Shown piece by piece: positions 1 through 10,047 of a stretch of DNA of 64,000 nucleotides. The notes beneath the pieces are model-generated. The model was given only the letters and a program-made list of their open reading frames with translations, did no database searches and had not been told where the DNA came from. Origin of the DNA: Geomonas limicola (GTDB taxonomy: Bacteria; Desulfobacterota; Desulfuromonadia; Geobacterales; Geobacteraceae); contig NZ_BLXZ01000004.1 in NCBI RefSeq assembly GCF_014193675.1, positions 62,001-126,000 of the forward strand, written 5' to 3'. Position numbers and translations under genes: made by a program. Within the stretch, counting starts at the first letter, position 1. Each line of letters opens with the position of its first letter.

Positions 1-39
1 CTGAACGGCGGTTACAAGGACGACCGGCTGGTCGTCTAG
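1..39 (+). CDS. C-terminal end of an unidentified upstream gene (partial)
   Basis: The window opens inside a reading frame that ends LNGGYKDDRLVV and stops with TAG at 37-39, 33 bases before prfA. Twelve residues are too few to identify a family. In related genomes the genes before prfA are often rpmE and a DUF1385 gene, but this tail does not let me choose. Codon use is GC-rich like the genes that follow. Confidence 0.4.
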   Translation: MNGGYKDDRLVV

Positions 40-72
40 TCGTACCGAAAAATCATCTTTTGAGGTTCATCT

Positions 73-1146
73 ATGTTTGACAAGATAGCGGAGCTGGAGC
101 GGCGCTTTGAAGAGCTGGAATCCCTCCTTGCCGACCCCACCGTACTCGCTAACCAGACCGAGTTCCGCAAGCTCTCCAAGGAGCACTCCGGGCTCGCCGA
201 GCTGATCGCCGCCTTCCGCGAATACAAGAAGCTTTTGGCCGACATCGAGGACAACCAGGAACTTTTGAAGGAGCCGGACCAGGAGATGCGCGAGATGGCG
301 CAGGCCGAGCTGCAGTCCCTCGAGGAGCGTCGCGAGGCCCTGGAAGGCGAGATCAAGGTGCTCCTCTTGCCCAAGGATCCCAATGACGACAAGAGCGTGG
401 TCCTCGAGATCCGCGCCGGCACCGGCGGTGACGAGTCCGCCCTTTTTGCCGGCGACCTGTTCCGCATGTACTCCCGCTTTGCCGAAACGAACCGTTGGCG
501 TGTCGAGTTGATCTCCGCCTCCGAGAGCGAGCGCGGCGGCTTCAAAGAGGTCGTGGCCCTCATCGAGGGGGCCGGCGTCTTCGCGAAGCTCAAGTACGAG
601 TCCGGCACCCACCGCGTGCAGCGCGTCCCCGAGACCGAGGCCCAGGGGCGCATCCACACCAGTGCCTGCACCGTGGCCGTACTCCCCGAGGCCGAGGACA
701 TCGACATCGACATCAACCCGGCCGACCTGAAGATCGACGTCTACCGCTCCTCCGGCGCCGGCGGCCAGCACGTCAACACCACCGACTCCGCGGTGCGCAT
801 CACCCACCTCCCGACCGGGACCGTGGTGGCCTGCCAGGAAGAGCGCAGCCAGATCAAGAACCGCGCGAAGGCGATGAAGGTCTTGAAGTCGCGCATCCTC
901 GACAACATCATCTCCGAGCAGAACGCGAAACTCGCCGCAGACCGCAAGAGCCAGGTCGGCTCCGGCGACCGCAGCGAGCGCATCCGGACCTACAACTTCC
1001 CGCAGGGGAGGATGACCGACCACCGCATCGGGCTCACCCTGTACCGGCTCGACTCCATCATGGCCGGCGACATCAACGAGATCGCCGACGCCCTGCGCGC
1101 CCACTACCAGATGGAGGCGCTCCAGGAGCAGAGCCAGATCGTGTAA
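73..1146 (+). CDS. prfA: peptide chain release factor 1
   Basis: RF1 reads UAA and UAG stop codons and triggers peptidyl-tRNA hydrolysis in the ribosome. The 357 aa product has the family's usual length. The catalytic GGQ is in [13 protein letters not shown], where prmC methylates the glutamine. The stop-codon reading tripeptide region reads [21 protein letters not shown] taking the place of E. coli PAT, which marks RF1 rather than RF2. The N-terminus is the usual charged helical domain. The methylating enzyme prmC follows about 190 bases downstream, the common arrangement. Confidence 0.97.
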   Translation: MFDKIAELERRFEELESLLADPTVLANQTEFRKLSKEHSGLAELIAAFREYKKLLADIEDNQELLKEPDQEMREMAQAELQSLEERREALEGEIKVLLLPKDPNDDKSVVLEIRAGTGGDESALFAGDLFRMYSRFAETNRWRVELISASESERGGFKEVVALIEGAGVFAKLKYESGTHRVQRVPETEAQGRIHTSACTVAVLPEAEDIDIDINPADLKIDVYRSSGAGGQHVNTTDSAVRITHLPTGTVVACQEERSQIKNRAKAMKVLKSRILDNIISEQNAKLAADRKSQVGSGDRSERIRTYNFPQGRMTDHRIGLTLYRLDSIMAGDINEIADALRAHYQMEALQEQSQIV

Positions 1147-1149
1147 ATC

Positions 1150-1330
1150 CGCCGAACTTCCCCCCCCCTCCCCTTGCGGAAGGGGGTAGGGGGGTGGGGG
1201 TAGGTGCCACGAAGTGACGTTGTGCTTGTGCCGGCGTCCCCCTCACCCCGACCCTCTCCCGCCAGGGGAGAGGGAGGTTGGCCACAGATGGCGGCCGCCT
1301 GGCAGCACCCCAACCTTCTACACCCTCGAG
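1150..1330. repeat. GC-rich dispersed intergenic repeat
   Basis: The prfA-prmC gap holds C- and G-runs around the segment GCCACGAAGTGAC, then CCGGCGTCCCCCTCACC and an imperfect hairpin of CCTCTCCCGCCAGGGGAGAGG type. The same arrangement recurs at 9178-9306, and shorter relatives with CCCCTTTGCGAAGGGG lie at 7535-7570 and 61495-61525. It has no coding capacity. It looks like a family of noncoding repeats scattered between genes in this genome; its function is unknown. Confidence 0.6.
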
Positions 1331-1337
1331 ACTGTTC

Positions 1338-2198
1338 ATGGCGCAGCAGCAGGAAAAATGGGACGTCCTCAAGATACTCAACTGGACCAAGGGGTATCTG
1401 GCGGAAAAAGGCGTGGAGAATCCCCGGCTCGAGGCCGAGTGGCTGCTCTGCGAGGCGCTCTCGTTGGACCGCGTCGGTCTCTACCTCAACTTCGACAAGC
1501 CGTTAAGCGACGCCGAACTCGCCGCCTATAAAGCCATGGTGGTCCGCCGGGCCAAGCGCGAGCCGCTGCAGTACATCCTGGGGACCCAGGAGTTCATGGG
1601 GCTCGAGTTCCAGGTGACGCCGGCTGTCCTCATCCCGCGCCACGACACCGAGGTGCTGGTGAGCGAAGCGATCCGGCACGCCGCCGGGATCAAGACCCTC
1701 CTCGATATCGGCACCGGCAGCGGTTGCGTGGCAATCGTCCTTGCCAGGGAGCTCCCGGAAACCGAGGTCGCCACGGTCGACATCTCTCCGGAAGCTATCG
1801 AGGTGGCCCGCGGCAACGCCGAGCGCAGCGGCTCCCCCGTGCACTTTTTTCAGGGATCCCTCTTCGAACCGTTTGCCGGGCGGCGCTTCGACATGGTAGT
1901 ATCCAATCCCCCGTACATCCGGAAGGACGAGCTGGACACCCTGCAGCCCGAGGTGCGCGGCTTCGAGCCGATGAGCGCGCTGGACGGCGGCAACGACGGC
2001 CTCGACTTCTACCGTGCCATCGTCGCGGACGCGCCCAGGCACCTGAACCCGGGCGGCTGGCTCCTCTTCGAGGTGGGCGCCGGGCAGGCTCCGGACGTGC
2101 TGGCTTTGTTGCAACAGGGCGGATTCGCAGCAGAAACCTTCACCGCACCGGACCCCGCCGGCATCGACCGGGTGGTGGGCGGCAGGCTGAATAGCTAG
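1338..2198 (+). CDS. prmC: release factor glutamine N5-methyltransferase
   Basis: PrmC (HemK) methylates the glutamine of the GGQ motif of release factors using S-adenosylmethionine. The 286 aa protein has an N-terminal helical domain, then a Rossmann methyltransferase domain with the SAM-binding DIGTGSGCVAIVLA and the substrate-binding NPPY motif in VVSNPPYIRKDEL. I start at the ATG at 1338 (MAQQQEKWDV), because upstream residues would come from the noncoding repeat. It lies between its substrate gene prfA and murA. Confidence 0.94.
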   Translation: MAQQQEKWDVLKILNWTKGYLAEKGVENPRLEAEWLLCEALSLDRVGLYLNFDKPLSDAELAAYKAMVVRRAKREPLQYILGTQEFMGLEFQVTPAVLIPRHDTEVLVSEAIRHAAGIKTLLDIGTGSGCVAIVLARELPETEVATVDISPEAIEVARGNAERSGSPVHFFQGSLFEPFAGRRFDMVVSNPPYIRKDELDTLQPEVRGFEPMSALDGGNDGLDFYRAIVADAPRHLNPGGWLLFEVGAGQAPDVLALLQQGGFAAETFTAPDPAGIDRVVGGRLNS

Positions 2199-2223
2199 AT
2201 AACAAAACCAACAGAGGTACCTT

Positions 2224-3486
2224 GTGGACAAACTGGTAATCAACGGCGGCAAGAAGCTCTCCGGCGACGTGACCGTGAGCGGATCGAAAAACGCCTCTCT
2301 CCCCATATTCATCTCCACCATCCTGGCACCCGGCTGCCACGAGATCAGCAACGTCCCCTTCCTGCGCGACATCAACACCACCATCAAGGTGCTTGAGCAG
2401 CTGGGCGCTCGCGTCGACGGCAAGGGTAACGTGGTGAAGATCGACACCACCGACCTGAACAGCTTCGAGGCGACCTACGACCTGGTGCGCACCATGCGCG
2501 CCTCGGTGCTGGTGCTCGGGCCGCTTTTGGCGCGTTTCGGCCAGGCCAGGGTCTCGCTGCCGGGCGGTTGCGCCATTGGCGCGCGTCCCATCAACCTGCA
2601 CCTGAAGGGGCTTGCCGCGCTGGGCGCCGAGATCACCCTGGAGCACGGCTACGTCGAGGCCAAGGCGAAGAAGTTGAAGGGCGCCCGCATCCACTTCGAC
2701 CTCCCGACCGTCGGGGGCACCGAGCAGCTTCTCATGGCTGCCGCCACCGCCAAGGGCGAGACCATCCTGGAGAACGCGGCGCGTGAGCCGGAGATCGTGG
2801 ACCACGCCGACATTCTGAACAAGATGGGCGCCAAGATCGAAGGGGCCGGCACCGACACCATCCGCATCATCGGGGTGGACGAGCTGCAGCCGACCAACCA
2901 TACCGTCATGCCGGACCGGATCGAGGCGGGAACCTTCATGGTCGCCGCAGCCATGACCGGCGGCGACATCAGGATCCACAACATGCGCCTGGACCACCTG
3001 GACGCCCTGGCGTTCAAACTCCAGGACGCCGGTGTCGAGATCAGCAACAAGGACAACATCGTCCGGGTCAAGGGGCCCAAGAAGATCAAGAGCGTCAACA
3101 TCAAGACGCGCCCCTATCCGGGTTTCCCGACCGACATGCAGGCCCAGTTCATGGCGCTCATGTGCATCGCCGAGGGGGCCAGCGTCATCAGCGAGAACAT
3201 CTTCGAGAACCGCTTCATGCACGTCTCGGAGCTTTTGCGCTTCGGTGCCGACATCACCGTGGAAGGAAACACCGCGACGGTCAAGGGGGTCAAGAAGCTC
3301 TCCGGCGCCCCGGTCATGGCCACCGACCTGCGTGCCTCGGCCTCGCTGATTCTGGCTGCGCTTGCCGCCGACAGCACCAGCGAAGTCTCGCGCATCTACC
3401 ACCTGGACCGCGGCTACGAGTCGATCGAGAAAAAGCTCGCCGGCCTGGGCGCCGACATCGTCAGGGTGAAGGACGAGAGCCAGTAA
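2224..3486 (+). CDS. murA: UDP-N-acetylglucosamine 1-carboxyvinyltransferase
   Basis: MurA transfers enolpyruvate from PEP to UDP-GlcNAc, the first committed step of peptidoglycan synthesis, in the cytoplasm. The 420 aa length is typical. The substrate-binding start [11 protein letters not shown] and the active-site loop [16 protein letters not shown], with the catalytic Cys attacked by fosfomycin, are both intact. The start is GTG at 2224, preceded by a weak AGAGGTACCTT ribosome site. It is followed closely by a tRNA-Pro gene. Confidence 0.96.
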   Translation: MDKLVINGGKKLSGDVTVSGSKNASLPIFISTILAPGCHEISNVPFLRDINTTIKVLEQLGARVDGKGNVVKIDTTDLNSFEATYDLVRTMRASVLVLGPLLARFGQARVSLPGGCAIGARPINLHLKGLAALGAEITLEHGYVEAKAKKLKGARIHFDLPTVGGTEQLLMAAATAKGETILENAAREPEIVDHADILNKMGAKIEGAGTDTIRIIGVDELQPTNHTVMPDRIEAGTFMVAAAMTGGDIRIHNMRLDHLDALAFKLQDAGVEISNKDNIVRVKGPKKIKSVNIKTRPYPGFPTDMQAQFMALMCIAEGASVISENIFENRFMHVSELLRFGADITVEGNTATVKGVKKLSGAPVMATDLRASASLILAALAADSTSEVSRIYHLDRGYESIEKKLAGLGADIVRVKDESQ

Positions 3487-3500
3487 ACGACAGGCATAAT

Positions 3501-3577
3501 CGGTGCGTAGCGCAGCCTGGTAGCGCACTAGACTGGGGGTCTAGTGGTCGCTGGTTCGAATCCAGTCGCACCGACCA
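3501..3577 (+). tRNA. tRNA-Pro (anticodon GGG)
   Basis: The 77-base cloverleaf has acceptor arms CGGTGCG and CGCACCG, a D arm GCGCAGCCTGGTAGCGC, an anticodon stem CTAGA/TCTAG with loop CTGGGGG (anticodon GGG, so it reads CCC and possibly CCU), a T arm CTGGTTCGAATCCAG, and an encoded 3' ACCA. It sits 14 bases after the murA stop. Confidence 0.96.
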
Positions 3578-3634
3578 TTTTTTTAAGCCTCGCTTCCACA
3601 GTGGGGCGTGCACTTCTGCCAACCAGAGGTTTTT

Positions 3635-4273
3635 ATGTCCGATTTCATCACCATTGCTATTCCCAAGGGCCGCATCCTGCAGGACTCGGTAGCCCTCTTC
3701 AAGAAGATCGGCATCGACTGCGAGGAACTCCTCTCCGATACCCGCAAACTCGTGTTCGAGAACGCCGAGCAGAAGATGCGTTACATGATCGTGCGCGCCA
3801 CCGACGTTCCCACCTACGTGGAGTACGGTTGCGCCGACCTGGGCATCGTCGGCAAAGATACCCTGATGGAGCAGGAGAAGGATCTTTACGAACCGCTCGA
3901 CCTCAAGTTCGGCTACTGCCGCCTGATGGTCGCCGAACCGGCGGAGCTCTCCAGCAAGGACGATCCCTCGGCCTGGAACAACATCCGCATCGCCACCAAG
4001 TACCCCAAGGTGACCGAGAAATACTTCGCTGCCAAGGGGGTGCAGGTCGAGCTGATCAAGCTGTACGGTTCGATCGAGCTGGCCCCGATCGTGGGCCTCT
4101 CCGAGCGCATCGTCGACCTGGTGTCCACCGGTGAGACCCTGAAGCAGAACGGTCTGGTGGAGATCGAAACCATTGCCGAAATCACCTGCCGCCTCATCGT
4201 GAACCGGGCGAGCCTGAAGACCAAGCACGAGCGCATCTCGAAGATTATTGAAGGGCTGGAACAGCATATCTAA
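3635..4273 (+). CDS. hisG: ATP phosphoribosyltransferase, short form
   Basis: HisG joins ATP and PRPP in the first step of histidine synthesis. At 212 aa this is the short form, which lacks the C-terminal regulatory domain and in characterised cases needs HisZ as partner; no hisZ is in this window. The N-terminus ITIAIPKGRILQDS and the PRPP-binding region around ELAPIVGLSERIVDLVSTG are typical. The ATG at 3635 follows an AGAGG site. It is the first gene of the his cluster. Confidence 0.95.
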   Translation: MSDFITIAIPKGRILQDSVALFKKIGIDCEELLSDTRKLVFENAEQKMRYMIVRATDVPTYVEYGCADLGIVGKDTLMEQEKDLYEPLDLKFGYCRLMVAEPAELSSKDDPSAWNNIRIATKYPKVTEKYFAAKGVQVELIKLYGSIELAPIVGLSERIVDLVSTGETLKQNGLVEIETIAEITCRLIVNRASLKTKHERISKIIEGLEQHI

Positions 4274-4296
4274 TGAAATGATGCAGGAGGAATTTC

Positions 4297-4620
4297 ATGG
4301 AACAGGTGCTGGCTGATGCCTTCTTGAATTTCTACCAGAAGGTGCTGAAACCCGAGTTCGATGCCCTGAAGGGGAACCAGGCCGTGCACGACGAGCGGCT
4401 CGCCGAGGTCGTGGGGCACCTCGACTCCATCTACAAGCGCCTCGGCATACTGGAGGACGGCTACGCCGAAATCGGCGACCGGCTCAAGCTGATCGAGGAT
4501 GCGCTGGAGGCAGAAGGTTCCGAGAACGCTGGCCTGGAGCAGCAGGTGAAGGATCTCAAGAAACAGTTGAAGAGCTTCCAGGACCGGCTCAACGTGGTGG
4601 AACGCCAGCCGCTGGGCTGA
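4297..4620 (+). CDS. small coiled-coil protein between hisG and hisD
   Basis: A 107 aa acidic protein of unknown function, preceded by a good AGGAGGAATTTC ribosome site. From about residue 35 to the end it is rich in heptad-like Leu/Ile with charged residues (LKLIEDALEAEG, LEQQVKDLKKQLKSFQDRL), indicating a coiled coil. There is no signal peptide, membrane segment or known domain I recognise. It is 24 bases after hisG and in the same direction, so probably cotranscribed; a role in histidine synthesis is not implied by its sequence. Confidence 0.75.
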   Translation: MEQVLADAFLNFYQKVLKPEFDALKGNQAVHDERLAEVVGHLDSIYKRLGILEDGYAEIGDRLKLIEDALEAEGSENAGLEQQVKDLKKQLKSFQDRLNVVERQPLG

Positions 4621-4701
4621 CTCAGGGCTTGCCAGCCGGCCCCGTTCGGGGGCAGAATAACGAGGCGGTCTAATTAGTACGCCAAGCGATGAGGTTTTAT
4701 T

Positions 4702-5991
4702 ATGCAATTCCTCGATATTAAGGAACCGGGATTTGATGCGAAATTCGCGGCGCTGGTGCAGCGCAGCGAGGAGTCGGGGCGTGAGGTCGAGGAGGTGGTC
4801 CAGGGGATCATCAACCAGGTGCGCAGCCGTGGCGACGAGGCGCTGGTAGAGTTCACCAGGAAGTTCGACCGTGTCGAGTGCGATGCGGCCGGCCTCGAGG
4901 TGACCCAGGCCGAATTCGAACAGGCCTTCGCGGCCGTCGATGCGCGCGACCTGGCAGCCCTGCGCCACGCGGTTCAGCGTGTGGAGCGCTTCCACGAGAA
5001 GCAGAAGCAGCAGAGCTGGCTTTCCACCGAGGAATCCGACATCATGCTGGGCCAGAAGGTAACCCCGCTCGCCAGGGTCGGCATCTACGTCCCGGGCGGC
5101 AAGGCGAGCTACCCCTCCAGCGTCATCATGAATGCGGTTCCGGCCAAGGTCGCGGGCGTCAAAGAGATCATCATGGTCGCTCCGGCTCCCGGCGGCGAGA
5201 CCAACCCGCACGTGCTGGTGGCCGCGAAGCTTGCCGGCGTGGACCGTGTCTTCAAGATCGGCGGCGCGCAGGCTGTGGCGGCGCTCGCCTACGGCACCCA
5301 GACCATTCCCCGTGTCGACAAGATCACCGGACCCGGCAACATCTACGTCGCCACCGCGAAAAAGCTCGTCTTCGGGCAGACCGGCATCGACATGATCGCC
5401 GGCCCGAGCGAGATCCTGGTCATCAACGACGGCAGCGGCAACCCGATGCACATCGCGGCCGACCTGCTCTCCCAGGCCGAGCACGACGAGCTTGCCTCCG
5501 CCGTACTCATCACCACCGACCGCAACTTCGGGCAGCGCGTGGCCATCGAGGTCGAGCGCCAGCTGCACGAGCTGCCGCGCCAGGCCATTGCCCGCAAGTC
5601 CTGGGAATCCTTCGGCGTCATCATCGTCTCCGACACCATGGAGGAGGCGATCAGCTTCTCGAACCGGATCGCGCCGGAACACCTGGAACTGGCCGTCGAG
5701 AACCCGTTCGAGATCCTGCCGCTTATCACCAACGCCGGCGCCATCTTCATGGGGCACTACACCCCCGAGGCCGCGGGCGACTACCTGGCGGGTCCCAACC
5801 ACACCCTCCCGACCGGCGGGACCGCGCGTTTCTTCTCCCCCTTGTCCGTCGACGACTTCGTGAAGAAGAGCTCTATCCTCTACTTCACCAAGGGCGGGCT
5901 GGAGCGGGTTGGCGCCGATATCGTCAGGATAGCGGGACTCGAGGGGCTCGACGCCCACGCGAGGTCGGTGAGCTTCAGGCTGGACAAGTAG
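4702..5991 (+). CDS. hisD: histidinol dehydrogenase
   Basis: HisD oxidises histidinol to histidine in two NAD-dependent steps, using zinc. The 429 aa length is normal. Family signatures include [35 protein letters not shown] and [13 protein letters not shown], and the catalytic Glu/His region [14 protein letters not shown] is present. It is the second enzyme gene of the cluster here; the gene order differs from the enterobacterial operon. Confidence 0.96.
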   Translation: MQFLDIKEPGFDAKFAALVQRSEESGREVEEVVQGIINQVRSRGDEALVEFTRKFDRVECDAAGLEVTQAEFEQAFAAVDARDLAALRHAVQRVERFHEKQKQQSWLSTEESDIMLGQKVTPLARVGIYVPGGKASYPSSVIMNAVPAKVAGVKEIIMVAPAPGGETNPHVLVAAKLAGVDRVFKIGGAQAVAALAYGTQTIPRVDKITGPGNIYVATAKKLVFGQTGIDMIAGPSEILVINDGSGNPMHIAADLLSQAEHDELASAVLITTDRNFGQRVAIEVERQLHELPRQAIARKSWESFGVIIVSDTMEEAISFSNRIAPEHLELAVENPFEILPLITNAGAIFMGHYTPEAAGDYLAGPNHTLPTGGTARFFSPLSVDDFVKKSSILYFTKGGLERVGADIVRIAGLEGLDAHARSVSFRLDK

Positions 5992-6040
5992 TTCGCAGGT
6001 CCCCATAACAAGGGGGCACACCATACACGGAGGAGCCGCC

Positions 6041-6628
6041 ATGGCCAGAACGGCAGTCATCGAACGGATCACCAAGGAGACCCAGATCAAGCTCTCCCTG
6101 AACCTTGACGGTAAAGGTGAAGGACGCATTTGCACCTCGGTCCCCTTCCTGGATCACATGCTGGACCTCTTCGCCCGGCACGGCCTGTTCGACCTGACCG
6201 TGGAAGCCAAAGGCGACATCGACATCGACTTCCACCACACGGTCGAGGATATCGGCATCGTACTCGGCTCTGCTTTCAAAGAGGCCATGGGCGACAAGTG
6301 CGGTATCCGCCGCTACGGTCAGACCACCGTGCCGATGGACGAAACACTGGCCAGCGTGGTCACCGACCTCTCCGGCCGTCCCTACCTGGTCTACAACGTG
6401 AGTCTCCCGAAGGTGAAGATCGGCGACTTCGACGTCGAGCTGGTGCGCGAGTTCTTTCAGGGCTTCGTCAATAACTGCGCCTGCAACTTGCACATCAACG
6501 TCATGTATGGCGAGAACGTGCACCACATTCTGGAAGCCTGTTTCAAGGCGGCCGCCCGGGCCCTCGACATGGCGACCCAGCACGATCCCCGCATCGAAGG
6601 GGTCATGTCCACCAAGGGAAAGCTGTAA
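6041..6628 (+). CDS. hisB: imidazoleglycerol-phosphate dehydratase
   Basis: HisB dehydrates imidazole glycerol phosphate to imidazole acetol phosphate. The 195 aa protein is the monofunctional bacterial form without the phosphatase domain of E. coli HisB. Metal-binding repeats are visible as [17 protein letters not shown] with [10 protein letters not shown], and again near the C-terminus as [18 protein letters not shown]. An AGGAG site precedes the ATG. The 158-base gap to hisH holds a short TAGAAC repeat (about 6737-6763). Confidence 0.95.
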   Translation: MARTAVIERITKETQIKLSLNLDGKGEGRICTSVPFLDHMLDLFARHGLFDLTVEAKGDIDIDFHHTVEDIGIVLGSAFKEAMGDKCGIRRYGQTTVPMDETLASVVTDLSGRPYLVYNVSLPKVKIGDFDVELVREFFQGFVNNCACNLHINVMYGENVHHILEACFKAAARALDMATQHDPRIEGVMSTKGKL

Positions 6629-6786
6629 AACCCTAACTGCTGTTCGTTCTAGGTTAGAGGCGTGGACGCGAACGGTGGTGTTGGAGGGTTGGGCTGGTGA
6701 ACGGAGCCGGCTGGAAACAGTCCGGGGTGTTAACGTAGAACCTAGAACATAGAACGTAGAACAGCCTCTTGGGCTTTTGAGGATTT

Positions 6787-7410
6787 ATGATCGCGATTAT
6801 CGACTATGGGATGGGAAACCTTCGCTCCGTGCAGAAGGGGTTTGAGAAGATCGGTTTTGACGCCGTGGTCAGCGCGGATCCCAACATTCTGAAGGAAGCG
6901 GAGCGGGTGGTGCTGCCGGGTGTGGGAGCCTTCCGCGACTGCATGAGGAACCTGGAGCAGGCGGGCTTCGTCGAGCCGATCCTCAAGGTGATCCAGGAAG
7001 GGAAGCCCTTCCTCGGCATCTGCGTCGGGATGCAACTCCTCTTCACCCAGAGCGAGGAGTTCGGCATCTACCAGGGGCTCAACGTGATCCCGGGCAACGT
7101 GCTGCGTTTCGCGGACGGGATGGTAGAAGAGGGCGAGGCGCTCAAGGTCCCGCACATGGGGTGGAACCAGCTCGCCATCAAGCGCGAGGCTCCGCTCTTC
7201 GACGGTATCGCCGATGGCAGCAACGTCTACTTCGTGCACTCCTACTACGTGAAGCCGGAAGACGAGAGCGTGGTGGCGGCCTCGACCCGCTACGGCATCG
7301 ACTTCTGCGCCGCGATCTGGCGCGACAACATCATGGCCACCCAGTTCCACCCGGAGAAGTCCCAGGACAAGGGCCTGGCCATGCTGAAGAATTTCGCCAC
7401 GATGAAGTAG
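6787..7410 (+). CDS. hisH: imidazole glycerol phosphate synthase, glutaminase subunit
   Basis: HisH releases ammonia from glutamine and passes it to HisF, with which it forms a heterodimer. The 207 aa class I amidotransferase has the nucleophile Cys in FLGICVGMQLLF and the catalytic His-Glu pair in ATQFHPEKSQDKG. Its partner hisF is two genes downstream, with hisA between. Confidence 0.96.
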   Translation: MIAIIDYGMGNLRSVQKGFEKIGFDAVVSADPNILKEAERVVLPGVGAFRDCMRNLEQAGFVEPILKVIQEGKPFLGICVGMQLLFTQSEEFGIYQGLNVIPGNVLRFADGMVEEGEALKVPHMGWNQLAIKREAPLFDGIADGSNVYFVHSYYVKPEDESVVAASTRYGIDFCAAIWRDNIMATQFHPEKSQDKGLAMLKNFATMK

Positions 7411-7637
7411 CTAGTCGTGGAACGGCCAGCGTAGCAAGGGCGAATGATGATTCGTCCCTACGACACCCCGGTTCCTGCAGTCTCCGAAGCTGAAGTGTTC
7501 CGGCTGAAAGCTTTTTTATGGATGACGCCGCCCCTACGGTCCCCCTTTGCGAAGGGGGGACAGGGGGGATTTGTCTTTGACTCGATGTGGCCGTAAGGTT
7601 GACCTTTAGTTTTCATTTCAGAAATTCTGGAGTTGCA

Positions 7638-8363
7638 ATGATCGTCATACCCGCGATAGACCTGAAGAACGGTTGCTGTGTGCGCCTCGAGCAGGGGCTG
7701 ATGGACAAGGATACGGTTTTCAACGACGACCCGGGTGCCCAGGCGGCCGAGTGGCAGCGTCAGGGCGGCGAACTGCTGCACATTGTGGACCTGGATGGTG
7801 CCTTCGCCGGTGAACCAAAGAACCGCAGCGCCATCGAGGCGATCGTGAAATCCGTCAGCATCCCGACCCAGCTGGGCGGCGGCATTCGCGACATCGCCAC
7901 CGTCGAGGCCTACCTCTCGCTGGGGATCGGCCGGGTCATCATCGGCACCGCAGCTCAGCGCAACCCCGAGTTCGTCAAAGAGGCCTGCGAGAAGTTCCCG
8001 GGACAGGTGGTGGTCGGCATCGACGCTAAAAACGGCATGGTAGCCGTGCAGGGGTGGGCCGAGGTGACCGGCGTGACGGCGACCGAACTGGCCAAGAAGT
8101 TCGAAGGCGACGGCGTCTCCGCCATCATCTACACCGACATCAGCCGCGACGGCATGATGCAGGGGCCGAACATCGAGGCGACCAAGGCGCTTGCCGAGGC
8201 GATCAGTATCCCCGTCATCGCCTCGGGTGGGCTCTCTTCGCTCAAAGACATCGAGAACCTGATGGCCATCGAGTCATCCGGCGTGACCGGCGTCATCACC
8301 GGCAAGGCGATCTACAGCGGAGCCATCAAGCTGGCCGAGGCGATCGCCCTGACTAAGAAATAA
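7638..8363 (+). CDS. hisA: phosphoribosylformimino-AICAR phosphate isomerase
   Basis: HisA performs the Amadori rearrangement of ProFAR to PRFAR in histidine synthesis. It is a 241 aa half-barrel-duplicated TIM barrel, with the catalytic Asp at the start ([16 protein letters not shown]), the phosphate-binding LGGGIRD and IASGGLSS motifs, and a second Asp in [13 protein letters not shown] use the ATG at 7638 after TGGAGTTGCA. The preceding gap contains a copy of a short GC-rich repeat (7535-7570). Confidence 0.96.
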   Translation: MIVIPAIDLKNGCCVRLEQGLMDKDTVFNDDPGAQAAEWQRQGGELLHIVDLDGAFAGEPKNRSAIEAIVKSVSIPTQLGGGIRDIATVEAYLSLGIGRVIIGTAAQRNPEFVKEACEKFPGQVVVGIDAKNGMVAVQGWAEVTGVTATELAKKFEGDGVSAIIYTDISRDGMMQGPNIEATKALAEAISIPVIASGGLSSLKDIENLMAIESSGVTGVITGKAIYSGAIKLAEAIALTKK

Positions 8364-8388
8364 GAGGCTGTTTCGGAGAAACAACACG

Positions 8389-9147
8389 ATGCTGACCAAG
8401 AGAATCATTCCCTGCCTCGACGTTAAAGGTGGACGCGTTGTCAAAGGTGTCCAGTTCCTCGGCCTGCGCGACGCCGGTGACCCGGTGGAGATCGCCGAGA
8501 TGTACGACGCCCAGGGCGCCGATGAGCTCACCTTCCTCGATATCACCGCCTCCTCGGACGACCGCGATATCATCATCGACGTGGTGCGCCGCACAGCGGA
8601 GCGCGTCTTCATGCCGCTCACCGTGGGCGGCGGGGTCCGCGTGGTCGATGACATCCGGCGCCTGTTGAATGCCGGGGCCGACAAGGTTTCCATCAACACC
8701 GCAGCAGTGCATCGCCCCGAGTTCGTCAGCGAAGCGGCCGAGAAGTTCGGCTCCCAGTGCACCGTGGTAGCCATCGACGCCCGCAGCCGTGCCGGCGGCG
8801 GGTGGGAGGTCTACACCCACGGCGGCCGCAACCCGACCGGCATTGACGCCATCGAGTGGGCCCACAAGATGGAGAGCCTGGGTGCCGGCGAGATCCTTTT
8901 GACCAGCATGGACCGTGACGGCACCAAGGACGGCTACGACCTGCCGCTGACCCGCGCCGTGGTCGACGCGGTCAGCATCCCGGTCATCGCCTCCGGCGGC
9001 GTCGGAAACCTCTCGCATCTCTACGACGGTTTCACCCAGGGTGGCGCCAGCGCCTGCCTCGCCGCCTCCATCTTCCACTACCGTGAGCACACCATCGAAG
9101 AGGCCAAGCAGTACCTGCGCGGCCGCGGCGTGGCGGTGCGGCTCTAA
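8389..9147 (+). CDS. hisF: imidazole glycerol phosphate synthase, cyclase subunit
   Basis: HisF uses ammonia from HisH to convert PRFAR into IGP and AICAR. The 252 aa TIM barrel is homologous to HisA next door. The catalytic Asp residues lie in [17 protein letters not shown] and [15 protein letters not shown], with phosphate-binding TVGGGVR and IASGGVGN. It starts 25 bases after hisA and is clearly in the same transcript. Confidence 0.97.
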   Translation: MLTKRIIPCLDVKGGRVVKGVQFLGLRDAGDPVEIAEMYDAQGADELTFLDITASSDDRDIIIDVVRRTAERVFMPLTVGGGVRVVDDIRRLLNAGADKVSINTAAVHRPEFVSEAAEKFGSQCTVVAIDARSRAGGGWEVYTHGGRNPTGIDAIEWAHKMESLGAGEILLTSMDRDGTKDGYDLPLTRAVVDAVSIPVIASGGVGNLSHLYDGFTQGGASACLAASIFHYREHTIEEAKQYLRGRGVAVRL

Positions 9148-9177
9148 GCGGCAAGTCCTTCCAACTGTTTACGACAA

Positions 9178-9306
9178 GTCTTCACTCTCCCCCGCCCTCG
9201 ACGGGAGGGGCCTGGGGGGTGGGTGAAGCCGCCACGAAGTGACCTGGCCGCAGCTGCCGGCGTCCCCCTCACCTCGACACTCCCCCGCCAGGAGGGAGGG
9301 GTAGCT
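9178..9306. repeat. second copy of the GC-rich dispersed repeat
   Basis: The hisF-hisE gap repeats the layout seen at 1150-1330: GCCACGAAGTGAC, then CCGGCGTCCCCCTCACC and a CTCCCGCCAGGAGGGAGG-type hairpin. The two copies differ in the variable runs. No protein is encoded. Confidence 0.6.
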
Positions 9307-9381
9307 TGTCCGAGTTAATAAAAGATCCAGAGTCACCCACCGTGCAGATGCCTGCACGAATCCCCGTGCAGGAGCTCCATC

Positions 9382-9714
9382 ATGGAACAACCCACTGACG
9401 ACATCATCTCCGCGGTCTACCGCGTCATCCAGGAACGCAAGGCAAACCCAACCGATTCCTCCTATACCGCGAGCCTCATGGCCAAGGGGGTCGACAAGAT
9501 CCTCAAGAAGCTGGGCGAAGAGGCGACCGAGGTGGTCATTGCGGGCAAAGGTGGCAAGCGCGAGGAGATCGTCTACGAGACCGCCGACCTCATCTTCCAC
9601 AACCTGGTGCTGCTCGGTTTCTACGACATTGACCCCGAAGAGGTCTTCAACGAGCTGCGTCGCCGCTTCGGCATGTCGGGGATCGAAGAGAAGGCTTCCC
9701 GCAAAGATAAGTAA
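9382..9714 (+). CDS. hisE: phosphoribosyl-ATP diphosphatase
   Basis: HisE hydrolyses phosphoribosyl-ATP to phosphoribosyl-AMP, the second step of the pathway. The 110 aa all-helical MazG-like protein shows the acidic metal-binding motif in LGEEATEVVIAGK followed by EEIVYETADLIFHNLVLL. HisI is not fused to it, unlike in enterobacteria, and must be encoded elsewhere, as must hisC. It ends the his cluster here. Confidence 0.93.
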   Translation: MEQPTDDIISAVYRVIQERKANPTDSSYTASLMAKGVDKILKKLGEEATEVVIAGKGGKREEIVYETADLIFHNLVLLGFYDIDPEEVFNELRRRFGMSGIEEKASRKDK

Positions 9715-9840
9715 GCTTCTGCATAGAAACTCATTGACAAATATCGTCACGATGCTATATTGCTCTTTCGTGAAAAACTCTGCCGGCCCCGATCTACCCA
9801 CAAGTTATTAAATCCAAAGAAAGAAGGGGGGGGAATATGA

Positions 9841-10038
9841 ATGCCGGGAGTAAAGGTAAAAGAAACTGAACCGTTTGAGCTTGCGCTCAAGAAGTTCAAA
9901 AAGCAGTGCGAGAAAGCCGGGATCCTTTCGGAAGTGCGCAAGCGTGAGCACTACGAAAAACCGAGCATCAAGAAGAAGAAAAAGGCCATCGCTGCTCGCA
10001 AGCGTGCTCTGAAGAAGCAGCGCAAGATGGTTGACTAA
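9841..10038 (+). CDS. rpsU: 30S ribosomal protein S21
   Basis: S21 is a small basic protein of the 30S platform. The 65 aa sequence begins [22 protein letters not shown] and ends in a very basic tail ([19 protein letters not shown]), typical of the family. A strong ribosome site (AAAGAAGGGGGGGG) precedes the ATG. It opens the macromolecular synthesis group rpsU-yqeY-cvpA-dnaG-rpoD. Confidence 0.96.
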   Translation: MPGVKVKETEPFELALKKFKKQCEKAGILSEVRKREHYEKPSIKKKKKAIAARKRALKKQRKMVD

Positions 10039-10047
10039 GAGGGAAGT

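Noticed and set aside
36..1104. Long minus-strand frames opposite prfA
   Set aside because: GC-rich codon bias opens frames on the opposite strand throughout the backbone; prfA itself is certain.
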